Source of the DNA: an uncultured Aureispira sp.
GTDB taxonomy: Bacteria > Bacteroidota > Bacteroidia > Chitinophagales > Saprospiraceae
Assembly (NCBI GenBank): GCA_905480075.1
Contig: CAJQOX010000098.1
Span: 1 to 47,359, forward strand
Length of the DNA stretch: 47,359 nucleotides
Direction: 5' to 3'
Shown here: positions 18,413 through 26,712 of the stretch, in pieces
Layout of the letters: every line of letters starts with the position of its first letter
Numbering within the stretch: position 1 is the first letter of the stretch
Made by a program: the position numbers and the translations under genes
The notes under the pieces: generated by a model
Seen by the model: only the letters and a program-made list of their open reading frames with translations
Databases searched by the model: none
Told to the model about the DNA's origin: nothing

Positions 18413-19237
18413 ATGAATAAGGAGTTTGCTCTTTGGCGCAGTAAAATACATGAGATAATTTTTGGCGCAGATACACAAAGCGGAAAAATATTTGATGTTA
18501 CTTTATTGATACTGATTATCCTCAGTATTGTCCTTGTTATGCTTGAAAGTGTGGCAGGTATCAATGATATTTACGGCGATTGGTTTCATATTGCAGAGTG
18601 GGTCATTACCGTATTTTTTACCATAGAATACTGTTTGAGAATTGTTTGTGTTTTAAAGCCTCAAAAGTATATTTTTAGTTTTTATGGAATTGTAGATCTC
18701 GTGTCTATTCTTCCTACTTACATCGAGTTGTTTTTGGGAGGAGGTAATTATCTTTCCATCGTCAGGGCAATGCGCCTTTTAAGGGTCTTTAGAATTTTTA
18801 AACTCGCTAAATTCTTAAAGGAAAGCAACCGCTTGATTGAAGCCCTGAAAGCAAGTCAGGCAAAAATTACGGTTTTTGTGTTTTTTGTAATGATGATGGT
18901 CATCGTTATTGGTTCTCTGATGTATCTGATAGAGGGTGGTCCTAATTCCGATTTTACCAGTATTCCCCGTAGTATTTATTGGGCTGTTGTAACGCTTACT
19001 ACTGTGGGCTATGGAGATATTGCGCCTGTTACCGCTTTAGGGCAGTTTGTAGCGGCAATAGTAATGCTTATGGGATATGCTGTAATAGCTGTTCCTACCG
19101 GTATAGTATCTGCTGAAATAGTTAATGCTGATAAAAAGGATGAGGATAATTTTTCTGCAAAATCCTGCAAGTCCTGTCTCAGTAATGCTCATGATAACGA
19201 TGCTCAGTTTTGTAAATTTTGTGGGGAGGAATTGTGA
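18413..19237 (+). CDS. Voltage-gated potassium channel with C-terminal zinc ribbon
   Basis: The 274 residues form a Kv-type six-helix channel subunit. S1 to S3 are hydrophobic segments between about 25 and 110; S4 carries regularly spaced arginines (RAMRLLRVFRIFKLAKFL); the selectivity filter is TTVGYGD (196-202). After S6 the short tail has two CxxC pairs (CKSC and CKFC) spaced like a zinc ribbon, ending CGEEL. It should form a tetramer in the inner membrane and pass K+. The zinc-ribbon tail is unusual for this family. The start codon follows yicC by about 77 bases; a shared transcript is possible. Confidence 0.92.
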   Translation: MNKEFALWRSKIHEIIFGADTQSGKIFDVTLLILIILSIVLVMLESVAGINDIYGDWFHIAEWVITVFFTIEYCLRIVCVLKPQKYIFSFYGIVDLVSILPTYIELFLGGGNYLSIVRAMRLLRVFRIFKLAKFLKESNRLIEALKASQAKITVFVFFVMMMVIVIGSLMYLIEGGPNSDFTSIPRSIYWAVVTLTTVGYGDIAPVTALGQFVAAIVMLMGYAVIAVPTGIVSAEIVNADKKDEDNFSAKSCKSCLSNAHDNDAQFCKFCGEEL

Positions 19238-19409
19238 TAAACTTTTTTAGGGTTTATAATTTTTTTATTAATTATGTCATCTCAAAATTTTAGAATCCTT
19301 TGTCTTTAATCTCCTGGAACAGCAAGGACTCTTCTACCTTTAATCACTTCAAATTTTTATTTATTTAAAAAAAAATGTAATTTTATACCAACCAAACAGT
19401 ATATCAGCA

Positions 19410-19541
19410 ATGAATAAAAAATGCAATACCATCAAAATAAAGAAACAGGGCTTCTGTCGCTGCCTGATCGTGTTGTAGAATAATAATATCTGTAAAAATA
19501 TTCCTAAAACCCGGTCAGCATTTGTTTGACCGGGTTTTTTA
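19410..19541 (+). promoter_or_regulatory. Candidate transcription attenuator of aspartate kinase: leader peptide plus terminator
   Basis: A 22-codon open frame runs from ATG 19410 to TAG 19476-19478. It contains five Lys, two of them paired with Ile in an IKIKK cluster (codons 8-12), plus Thr and Ile, all end products of the aspartate pathway. A terminator follows: arms AAAACCCGGTCA (19506-19517) and TGACCGGGTTTT (19527-19538) with a T-run, ending 24 bases before the kinase ATG. CTGATCG at the end of the peptide gene (19464-19470) can pair with CGGTCAG (19512-19518) in the 5' arm, as an antiterminator would. This is the geometry of ribosome-mediated attenuation. The gap 19238-19409 shows nothing else clear. 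Confidence 0.55.
19506..19541 (+). terminator. Hairpin terminator of the aspartate kinase leader
   Basis: A perfect 12-base-pair stem with a 9-base loop and a run of T directly precedes the aspartate kinase start. It is 270 bases from the stop of the channel gene, so an attenuator role is favoured over simple termination of that gene. Confidence 0.8.
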
Positions 19542-19564
19542 TGTTACAAACAAAAATACGAATC

Positions 19565-20893
19565 ATGAAAGTTTTAAAATTTGGAGGAACCTCGGTAGGT
19601 TCGGCACAACGTATCAAAAATCTGGCTTCGCTGATTGGTGACGGGGAACAAAAAATAGTGGTGCTTTCTGCTATGTCAGGAACTACAAACAGCCTGGTGG
19701 AAATTGTAAGTTGTCTGTACGGTAAACAAACTGGTAAAGCCGGTCAACTCATTGAAGAACTCGAAGAAAAGTATAAGAAAGTGGTAGAAGAACTCTTTGT
19801 CCTGCCAGATTTTAAACAAATCGGCCTTGAGATTATTAAAGAACATTTTGGCACAATCTGGAATGTCGCTACGTCTGAATTCTCCGCCAATCAGGAAAAA
19901 ACTGTGCTCGCACAGGGAGAATTGATGTCCTCGGCCTTCCTGCACCACTACCTTCAGGAACAAAATATTCCTTCTGTACTACTCCCTGCACTAAGTTTTA
20001 TGCGGATCGATAAAGATGGGGAACCCGACGACTTTTATATCAAGGAAAATCTGTTGAGACAAACAGAAAGCTGTTCTGAAATGCCTCTTTTTATTACTCA
20101 AGGTTTTATTTGTCGTACATCAAAGGGCGAAATCAGTAATTTAGGCCGTGGTGGCAGCGACTACTCTGCCTCGATAATTGCCGTGGCGGCAGAGGCAGGT
20201 GAAATTCAGATATGGACAGATATTGATGGCATGCATAATAACGACCCGCGATATGTTGATAATACGCAGGCTATTGCTTATTTGTCCTTTGATGAGGCGG
20301 CTGAATTGGCTTATTTTGGTGCTAAGATCCTCCACCCGCTCAGTATACGCCCGGCAAAACTGGCCGATATTCCCGTCAGACTGAAAAATACAATGACCCC
20401 CGATGCAGAAGGTACCCTCATCAGTCGCCGCAAGGACGGCAAAGGAATTAAAGCTATTGCAGCCAAAGATGAAATCACCGTAGTCAAAATAAAAAGCGAC
20501 CGCATGTTGATGGCCTATGGCTTTATGCGCAAGGTCTTCGAAGTGTTCGAAACCTACGAAACACCCATCGATATGGTCGCAACCTCAGAGGTAGCGGTAT
20601 CTATTTCTCTCGACAACACAAGTCATATCGATGAGATTGTCCGCGATCTGAATCAATACGGAATGGTAGAAGTAGACTGTCACCTGAGTATCATCTGTAT
20701 AGTAGGGGATTTTATTTCCGGGCGCGGTGGAATTGCTGCTCAGATCTTTCAGTCGCTCAGCAATATCCCGATTCGTATGATCTCTTACGGAGGCTCTGAT
20801 CACAATGTCTCGGTTTTGGTCAAACAGGACGACAAGAAAGCTGCCCTGATGGCTTTGAATGGACTGTTTACCGATGTTCAGGTAAATTTGTAA
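19565..20893 (+). CDS. Aspartate kinase (monofunctional)
   Basis: This enzyme phosphorylates aspartate, the first step toward lysine, threonine, methionine and isoleucine. The protein has 442 residues from the ATG at 19565, which opens with the canonical MKVLKFGGTSVGS; a longer TTG start would lie inside the terminator stem and is rejected. Also seen are a GRGGSDYSA nucleotide-site segment, IWTDIDGMHNNDPR, and a C-terminal pair of ACT domains (ITVVKIKSDRMLMAYGFMRKVF and the LSIICIVGDFI region), which normally give feedback control by end products. No homoserine dehydrogenase domain is fused. Upstream is a candidate attenuator, so control may be both allosteric and by transcription. Confidence 0.96.
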   Translation: MKVLKFGGTSVGSAQRIKNLASLIGDGEQKIVVLSAMSGTTNSLVEIVSCLYGKQTGKAGQLIEELEEKYKKVVEELFVLPDFKQIGLEIIKEHFGTIWNVATSEFSANQEKTVLAQGELMSSAFLHHYLQEQNIPSVLLPALSFMRIDKDGEPDDFYIKENLLRQTESCSEMPLFITQGFICRTSKGEISNLGRGGSDYSASIIAVAAEAGEIQIWTDIDGMHNNDPRYVDNTQAIAYLSFDEAAELAYFGAKILHPLSIRPAKLADIPVRLKNTMTPDAEGTLISRRKDGKGIKAIAAKDEITVVKIKSDRMLMAYGFMRKVFEVFETYETPIDMVATSEVAVSISLDNTSHIDEIVRDLNQYGMVEVDCHLSIICIVGDFISGRGGIAAQIFQSLSNIPIRMISYGGSDHNVSVLVKQDDKKAALMALNGLFTDVQVNL

Positions 20894-21014
20894 GCTATGA
20901 ATTATGATTTTTATAATTATGAATTATGAATGCTGAATTATGAAAATTCTGATAAATCAAAGACTTTTGCGCTGGGTTTACTATTTTCTACTCCTGTTTT
21001 CGTCATACAATTAC

Positions 21015-21022
21015 TATATTTG
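21015..21022 (+). promoter_or_regulatory. -7 promoter box reading into the palindromic element
   Basis: TATATTTG is an exact TAnnTTTG match. Its expected start site, about 21029, is just before the nested inverted repeats at 21038-21166 and far (about 270 bases) from the next gene. No clear -33 TTG is seen. Confidence 0.45.
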
Positions 21023-21037
21023 ACTAACTGCTTGTTG

Positions 21038-21166
21038 CTGAAATTTGGGCGTCCGGGCGCTACGTTACGCAGCTCGCTGTTCGCTCGGCCCACAGCAGCT
21101 GAACTACAGCTGCTGTGGTCTGCGCCCTGTGGCCGCACTACTTCACATCGCTGACGCAGATTTCAG
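21038..21166 (+). repeat. Nested palindromic GC-rich element, possible structured RNA or dispersed intergenic repeat
   Basis: Three sets of inverted arms are nested in order: CTGAAAT (21038-21044) with ATTTCAG (21160-21166); GGGCGC (21055-21060) with GCGCCC (21122-21127); and CCACAGCAGCTG (21090-21101) with CAGCTGCTGTGG (21107-21118) around a five-base loop. The GC content is far above the flanks. The opening (GGGCGTCCGGGCG, then GCTCGGCCC) recalls GC-rich dispersed repeats found between genes in many Bacteroidota. The rest of the 20894-21294 gap holds a TGAATTATGA direct repeat (three or four copies, 20896-20945) and a TTGATT run near 21205-21235. Confidence 0.6.
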
Positions 21167-21294
21167 GATGGATTGATTTTTAGATGTGGATAGATGGAAT
21201 TATTTGATTATTTGATTGTTTGATTGATTGATTGATATGTTTTTATATATTTATAATATTCTATATTTCTCTGAACCAAAACATCAATAAATAA

Positions 21295-21654
21295 ATGAAA
21301 ACCATATTAACTCTTTTGACTGCCACTGTCTTGTTGACAGGCTGTTTTTCTGAACAGTCAGATGATGCCCTTCTCGAACAGGACAGAAAGAACCTTGAAA
21401 AAAGTCTGGATGGTTATAAGGTCTTGTTTTACAAATTCGGTAAAATTTGTCTGAGGTCCTCTGTTGTTCAGGATAGTTCCGCAGAATTTCAGGAGTTTCA
21501 GGCTAAGTTCAGAGCTGTTTCTGAACTAATAATGAAATCAGCTTCTCAGAATGAGAAATCGATGTCGGTGATGGATTACATAAAACTGTACAGAGATTAC
21601 AAAAGTATGAAAAGTTTTATTGTGAGAACAGACGAGGATCAGTACCCTGTATGA
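21295..21654 (+). CDS. Lipoprotein, unknown; N-terminal part of a gene apparently split by TGA
   Basis: The 119 residues start with a lipoprotein signal (MKTILTLLTATVLLTGC, lipobox LTGC) and continue as charged helical sequence with no recognised domain. The stop TGA at 21652-21654 is in the same reading frame as the next open frame, which resumes two codons later. A lipoprotein signal followed by only about 100 helical residues, with a signal-less helical protein directly downstream in frame, suggests one original gene of about 412 codons. Alternatives are two real adjacent genes or stop readthrough. Confidence 0.6.
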   Translation: MKTILTLLTATVLLTGCFSEQSDDALLEQDRKNLEKSLDGYKVLFYKFGKICLRSSVVQDSSAEFQEFQAKFRAVSELIMKSASQNEKSMSVMDYIKLYRDYKSMKSFIVRTDEDQYPV

Positions 21655-21660
21655 ATTGAT

Positions 21661-22533
21661 GTGTTCCTGTATTTTAATACTCCTGATGAAAAGAGATTGC
21701 CTTTTAAGCAGGGAGAATACAAAGATTTTATTCAAAATATGGAACATGCTGCTTTGAGTGCAATGATGGCCTCTACAAGAGGTTTGGGTATAGAAGTCTC
21801 TCTCTATGAGTGTTTCAAAACTAATACGGATCTGCTGCCCGATTCAGAGATAAAGATGTTGTTGAAGTTGCTGCGTGGATTTATCTTCGGTCATCAGGGC
21901 TTTTATTACCTTTCAGAACATGAACTAACAGAAAATTTAGCATGGCTTGATAAGCATGAGGATTTGCCTTTTTTTATGTCGCGATCCTTGTTTGAAGGAC
22001 AGGATTATAACGAGAAACAGATTCATACAGCCGTACATGCTGTTCACTTGTTGTTCAGAGGTGTTGACCGCATGATGATGGAAAGGGAAATTGACAGGGA
22101 AAGAGCCTTTGAAGATTTTGAAATGTTTTTGGCGGATGCACATGAACTCGGGCTGGAAAATGAGTTGGTATGGGCTATAGAAGTCATGATAGCAGTGCAA
22201 AACGAAGAAGCTGAAAAGGCAGTTGCTGCACTGAAAAAGCTCAGAACATCAAACCTCCTTTCTGAGAATGAAAAAAATACAATAGACGAATCAATCAGCT
22301 ATCTGGAAAGCCGTGAAAAAGGTCAGAATTTAAATGCTGTTTACGATAAATATTTTATTTCAAAAATAGCTGTTCAATACGTTTTTGCTATACTTTCAGA
22401 AATGGATTGGCAGAAAATAATGGAAGATAATGAACTCCCTTATTCCAATCAGATATATCAGTCTTTTTTGAAGTTTCAACTATTTTCAGAAGAAATGGAA
22501 AAGTACATCAGTGTGGACGGATTGAAAGATTAA
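21661..22533 (+). CDS. Helical protein of unknown function; probable C-terminal part of the split lipoprotein gene
   Basis: I do not recognise a family. The 290 residues from a GTG at 21661 are almost wholly alpha-helical, with charged amphipathic stretches and a stretch about 140-200 that resembles helical repeat pairs (RAFEDFEMFLADAHELGLENE, EAEKAVAALKKLRTSNLLSE read loosely as TPR-like). There is no signal peptide. The first strong ATG is only at 21739, leaving FLYFNTPDEKRLPF with no good start, which again points to continuation from the upstream frame. If read as one protein with 21295-21654 it would be a periplasm-facing lipoprotein with helical repeats. Confidence 0.55.
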   Translation: MFLYFNTPDEKRLPFKQGEYKDFIQNMEHAALSAMMASTRGLGIEVSLYECFKTNTDLLPDSEIKMLLKLLRGFIFGHQGFYYLSEHELTENLAWLDKHEDLPFFMSRSLFEGQDYNEKQIHTAVHAVHLLFRGVDRMMMEREIDRERAFEDFEMFLADAHELGLENELVWAIEVMIAVQNEEAEKAVAALKKLRTSNLLSENEKNTIDESISYLESREKGQNLNAVYDKYFISKIAVQYVFAILSEMDWQKIMEDNELPYSNQIYQSFLKFQLFSEEMEKYISVDGLKD

Positions 22534-22809
22534 GGTGAAAAAATGTGGTCTGGGGCTAACGAATGGCTTGAAGGTGAAAAGAGCGCTGAATAAAAATACA
22601 AATATGCCGAATGTGTTGATATACAAATAGATATGTTCGGTGTGAATTGATGCTTTTTTGAATTGTTCTGCTTTGGGTTTAGAACATATGATTTTATTAA
22701 TCCTGTGCCCGCCAAATAATTGTTGAATCATAATTCCAAATTCATAAATATTTCTTACTTTTCTGTTTCATTTAGCAAAAAGCAAAGAAACCATTGTATA
22801 AACACTCCT

Positions 22810-25788
22810 ATGGAAAATCAATTTAACCTTAACAATCAAATCGCAAAGACCCTCGAAAGAGAGCAGCTGAAAGAAGTATGGATGGATTTCATGCAGCAGC
22901 TATCCGGAGATATATGGACGGATTATAATGCACATGATCCGGGTATCACGATCATGGAACAGCTTTGCGATATCATGTCAAAGGTGAATAAGAGGGCTAC
23001 GACACCCATTCAGAACCTCCTGAATTCACAGTCCCGCAAAAAAAGGGAGGACATCAATAATGCCTTCTATGATGCTGTCGAAATTCTTCCGACAAACCCG
23101 GTAACAAAAGAGGATTACCGCATATTGATAATTGATCGTGTTCAGTATGTTAAAAATGCATGGGTAGAACCTGTAAAAGACAATATGCAGGGAATAGAAG
23201 GCTTGTACAGAATTATGTTGCAGGTGGACGAGGTAGCAAGAACAGAAGATGGGATTAAGCGTATAAAAGAAGAGGTTTTTTCTCTCTTTAATCAACACAG
23301 GAATTTATGTGAAGACCTTGAATCTATTCAGGTGCTTGACGTCGACAAGATAGAAGTTTTTGCAGATATTGACATCAGTACTGAAGTGGTTGCCGAAGAA
23401 TTGCTTGCCGAAATACTTTTCAAACTGGAGGAACACCTTAATCCTTCTGTTCAGTTTCATACACTCGAAGACCTGGTAAACAAAGGGTATTCTGTAGATG
23501 AAGCCTTTGACGGACCAGCACCTGTATACGGAATAATATTAAAATCTGACCTGCGGGGGATGACTCAGGAGGTCTATGTTTCTAAGTTGATAGAAATTGT
23601 GCAGGGAGTTGAAGGGGTACGAAGGATTACCTATTTTCGTGTTGATATAAATAGCATCCCTGTCGACAGTGATGTAATTCCAATCAGACAGAATACCTAT
23701 CCTGTTCTTGATATGGATACGATAGATGAACGATATGTTGATAGTGCAAACTATCCTATGCAATTTTTCAGAGGGGCTTTGAACTACGAACTCGATTTGA
23801 ATTCAGCCAATCAGTTATTGTATTCTCTGTACGCACAGTACAAGAAAGGCTATCAGATGAAAATGCTTTATCATGAGAAAGACTTTCCTTCTACAATAAC
23901 CCTCAAAGAGGTTGAACAATACAACTCTCTGCAGAATGCATTGCCGATTACCTACGGAGTGAACGAGTTGGGTTTGCCCGACTATGTTCAATCTACCCGT
24001 GAACGACATGCAATGGTAAAGCAATTAAGGGGCTATCTCTTGTTTTTTGAACAAACGCTTTGTAATTATTTGTCACAATTGGCAAACGTCCGTAAATTGT
24101 TTTCTATTGACAAGGATATTGATAAAACATATTATAGCAGAGTTCCTGAAGACCTTCCCGGTATTCTTGACCTTATGACGAGTACCACTATAGAAAGGTT
24201 TAATGAAAAGGTAGCAGAAGTTACTATGGAATTTGACCCTTTTATTGATCGAAGAAACCGTTTTCTGGATCACTTGCTTAGTCGGTTCGGAGAAAAGTTT
24301 AGTACGGACTTTTTACTGAAAGTGTCAAGTTATGTAGGTGTCGGACAGGATGACGAGGATACAAATCCCGAAATTGAATTAATCAATGCTAAAATTGACT
24401 TTCTTCAGAATTATGTGGACATCAGTAAAAACAGAGGAAAAGGATTTGATTACCTTGGGAAAACCCTTGATCCATGGAATGTTTCCGGTTTGGAAAAAAG
24501 GGCTTCGCTTTTGCTGAATATCAAACAGGCAGGAAACGAATCTTTACTCAATACTTTTGATGGGAAACACGATGATGATGATGATTTTGATGCACTGAAT
24601 TCTTACCTTGAGTTTATTCCCAAAGACACTAAAGAAGGATTTATTAATCTGGATTCACTCTATGAAATTCAAAGCACCTTTGACCTTGACGAGGATGAAC
24701 TGGATGATGACCTGAAGGACGAACTGGAAAGGTTGCGTGAATCCCTGAAAGATGATGATGAGGATGGAGAAGACAAGGATGGAGATGAGGAGGAGGTGAA
24801 CGATGAAGATAATCCCGATGATGATCAGAATGATATTCCCGAGGAAACAATTGACTATACCAAAAAATTTGTTTTTCGTGCAAACTCGAGAAATGAATTA
24901 ATCAAAAACCTGATGGCTTATGGTATTCTGAGTCACAATTATATTGTTTTGCCTACGCAGGGCAAAAAGAGCTTCAGTATATACTACAAAGGTTTGCGAA
25001 AGTTGGGTGTGTTTAAAATTCGTGAAGTCTCTACAAGACTCGCTACAAGGGTTGAAATTGAAAAGCTAATTAAATACCTGCATAAACTGAATAGCTATTC
25101 TGAGGGCATGCATGTTGTTGAACATATTTTGTTAAGACCTCAGGCGCAGGATCAATATGGATTTGTCCTTACCGATGATCAGGATTCTATTATTCTTGAA
25201 AGCTTTGAATTCGGGGATATCGATAAACAACGGTCCTTTAGTGATGAACTTACTTCAATAGGTATTCACCGTGACAACTTCAGTCTCAGAAAAGATGATG
25301 ATGGTAAATTTATAATTGCATTGTCAAATAATTATGATGTTTATGTCGCCAAACACCCTGATAGCTTTAGTGGTGAAGATGAAGCTAATGACAAAATTCT
25401 TGACATCATTGATTATATTCGAAGCTTCAAAAAAAGTGACGTTCCAATCTATGATAATATTAAGTTTACTACTAAACAAAGAAAAGAATCTGAAGACAAT
25501 CATGATTTCTATTCCTTGTCAATCAGTGTTGTTCTCCCTAAATGGCCCAGTAGATTTCAAAACTCAGATTTTAAAGATTTGTTGAGAAATATTATTATTC
25601 TCAATACACCTGTTTATGTTCATATTGATTTTGTATGGCTCGATACTGATAAAATGGTAGAATTTGAGGATTTGTACTTTGACTGGTTGAAAGAAAGGAT
25701 TTCTCCTGACCCGCATCAACCGGAACTCGATGATAAAGCACAACAGGTTTTAGATTTTTTAATTAACGAAGACAGGTCAAGTAAATAA
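22810..25788 (+). CDS. Baseplate J-like protein related to contractile injection systems (orphan)
   Basis: The chosen ATG at 22810 gives 992 residues; a TTG 30 codons earlier adds an implausible tail. The N-terminal WTDYNAHDPGITIMEQLCDIM followed by LPTNPVTKEDYRILIIDRV and VKNAWVEP recalls the large baseplate proteins (Afp11/12-like, gpJ-related) of extracellular contractile injection systems in Bacteroidota. A central conserved-looking part follows (about 230-560), then a very acidic insert (about 625-680, with GAT/GAG triplet runs), then a C-terminal part with VEHILLRPQ. No sheath, tube, spike, AAA+ or effector gene lies beside it, so it is an orphan in this window. The assignment rests on remembered family patterns; the protein could serve another surface assembly. 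Confidence 0.55.
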   Translation: MENQFNLNNQIAKTLEREQLKEVWMDFMQQLSGDIWTDYNAHDPGITIMEQLCDIMSKVNKRATTPIQNLLNSQSRKKREDINNAFYDAVEILPTNPVTKEDYRILIIDRVQYVKNAWVEPVKDNMQGIEGLYRIMLQVDEVARTEDGIKRIKEEVFSLFNQHRNLCEDLESIQVLDVDKIEVFADIDISTEVVAEELLAEILFKLEEHLNPSVQFHTLEDLVNKGYSVDEAFDGPAPVYGIILKSDLRGMTQEVYVSKLIEIVQGVEGVRRITYFRVDINSIPVDSDVIPIRQNTYPVLDMDTIDERYVDSANYPMQFFRGALNYELDLNSANQLLYSLYAQYKKGYQMKMLYHEKDFPSTITLKEVEQYNSLQNALPITYGVNELGLPDYVQSTRERHAMVKQLRGYLLFFEQTLCNYLSQLANVRKLFSIDKDIDKTYYSRVPEDLPGILDLMTSTTIERFNEKVAEVTMEFDPFIDRRNRFLDHLLSRFGEKFSTDFLLKVSSYVGVGQDDEDTNPEIELINAKIDFLQNYVDISKNRGKGFDYLGKTLDPWNVSGLEKRASLLLNIKQAGNESLLNTFDGKHDDDDDFDALNSYLEFIPKDTKEGFINLDSLYEIQSTFDLDEDELDDDLKDELERLRESLKDDDEDGEDKDGDEEEVNDEDNPDDDQNDIPEETIDYTKKFVFRANSRNELIKNLMAYGILSHNYIVLPTQGKKSFSIYYKGLRKLGVFKIREVSTRLATRVEIEKLIKYLHKLNSYSEGMHVVEHILLRPQAQDQYGFVLTDDQDSIILESFEFGDIDKQRSFSDELTSIGIHRDNFSLRKDDDGKFIIALSNNYDVYVAKHPDSFSGEDEANDKILDIIDYIRSFKKSDVPIYDNIKFTTKQRKESEDNHDFYSLSISVVLPKWPSRFQNSDFKDLLRNIIILNTPVYVHIDFVWLDTDKMVEFEDLYFDWLKERISPDPHQPELDDKAQQVLDFLINEDRSSK

Positions 25789-25842
25789 TATCTCTTTGTT
25801 AAAGTCGTAATTCTTTTATAGATAAAGTTTTAAATAAATAAT

Positions 25843-26382
25843 ATGATTAGCGAGAAAACTCTTAATGTATTAAACAAACAAATAGCCCTGGAAGGAAATG
25901 CTTCCGCTGCTTATCTGGCTATGGCTTCATGGTGTGAAAGGCAGGCATTGAAAGGATGTGCTACCTTTTTTTATGATCAATCTGCTGAGGAAAGGATGCA
26001 TATGATGAAAATCATACATTATATTAACGAAATGGATGGCTGTGCTATAATTCCTGAACAAGCAAAACCCAGAGGAGAATACGACTCAATTCAGGAGTTG
26101 TTCCAAATTGTTTACAAACAGGAAAAATCAGTTACTGCCGCTATTTATAACCTGCTTTCGATCAGTCAGGAAGAAAATGACCATTCTACAACGTTGTTCC
26201 TGCAGTGGTACGTTGCGGAACAAAGAGAAGAAGAATCACAGGTCAGGTCTATTCTCGATATGATAAAATTGATAGGATCTGGTGGACAAAGCTTGTTTTT
26301 TATTGATCAGGAAGTCGAAAAAATCAATCAGGAACGACTTAAGGAAGAGGCGTCTGGTGAAGAATATAATCAGGTATTGTAG
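25843..26382 (+). CDS. Non-haem ferritin
   Basis: The protein has 179 residues. The ferroxidase ligands match bacterial FtnA positions: Glu17, Glu50, His53, Glu94 and Gln127, all read directly from the sequence. It stores iron by oxidising Fe(II) and depositing it within a 24-subunit shell in the cytoplasm. The C-terminal tail (about 165-179) is Glu-rich and slightly longer than in E. coli FtnA. It starts about 54 bases after the large baseplate-like gene on the same strand, but no functional link is implied. No Fur-like box was recognised. Confidence 0.95.
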   Translation: MISEKTLNVLNKQIALEGNASAAYLAMASWCERQALKGCATFFYDQSAEERMHMMKIIHYINEMDGCAIIPEQAKPRGEYDSIQELFQIVYKQEKSVTAAIYNLLSISQEENDHSTTLFLQWYVAEQREEESQVRSILDMIKLIGSGGQSLFFIDQEVEKINQERLKEEASGEEYNQVL

Positions 26383-26421
26383 AAAAAAGAAACGATTTGT
26401 TTATCTTTTTTTGTTTTAAAA

Positions 26422-26452
26422 TTGTCTTTTTGGTTATTGTTTTATATATTTG
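26422..26452 (+). promoter_or_regulatory. Bacteroidota promoter before the DUF3127 gene
   Basis: TTG (26422-26424), a 20-base spacer and TATATTTG (26445-26452) match the -33/-7 consensus of this phylum. It lies in the 330-base gap 26383-26712 and would give a leader of about 250 bases. That leader has a CAAC/GTTG hairpin near 26540-26560 and a 31-codon frame of doubtful meaning, and nothing else I can name. Confidence 0.6.
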
Positions 26453-26712
26453 TAGTCGATTTTTGACACATTTTGTGTTTTTTTTCGTAAAAACCAGATA
26501 ACATACAGGAGAAGGAATAAAACTGTTTTTTATTAAATGACAACTAAATTTATGGTTGTTCCTGCTTGTCTTTGTCTCTTTTTATTCACCCGTAGATGTT
26601 CTTTTTATCATTGGTTTATTCCTTTGAATTAACTGATTTTTTCTATGGCAATTATCTAGAGAAATAATGAATACAAATAAATACTTAATAAATATCTTAA
26701 ATAAATCAAGTT

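Noticed and set aside
19526-19564. TTG start extending aspartate kinase upstream
   Set aside because: The extension lies in the terminator stem and the kinase motif begins exactly at the ATG at 19565.
20930-21154. Open frame of 74 codons across the palindromic element
   Set aside because: Its second half reads through the inverted repeats and has no protein-like composition; the element explains the sequence better.
26537-26632. 31-codon frame in the leader of the DUF3127 gene
   Set aside because: It is hydrophobic and Cys-containing, but it has no terminator-like structure behind it and no other support; could be chance.
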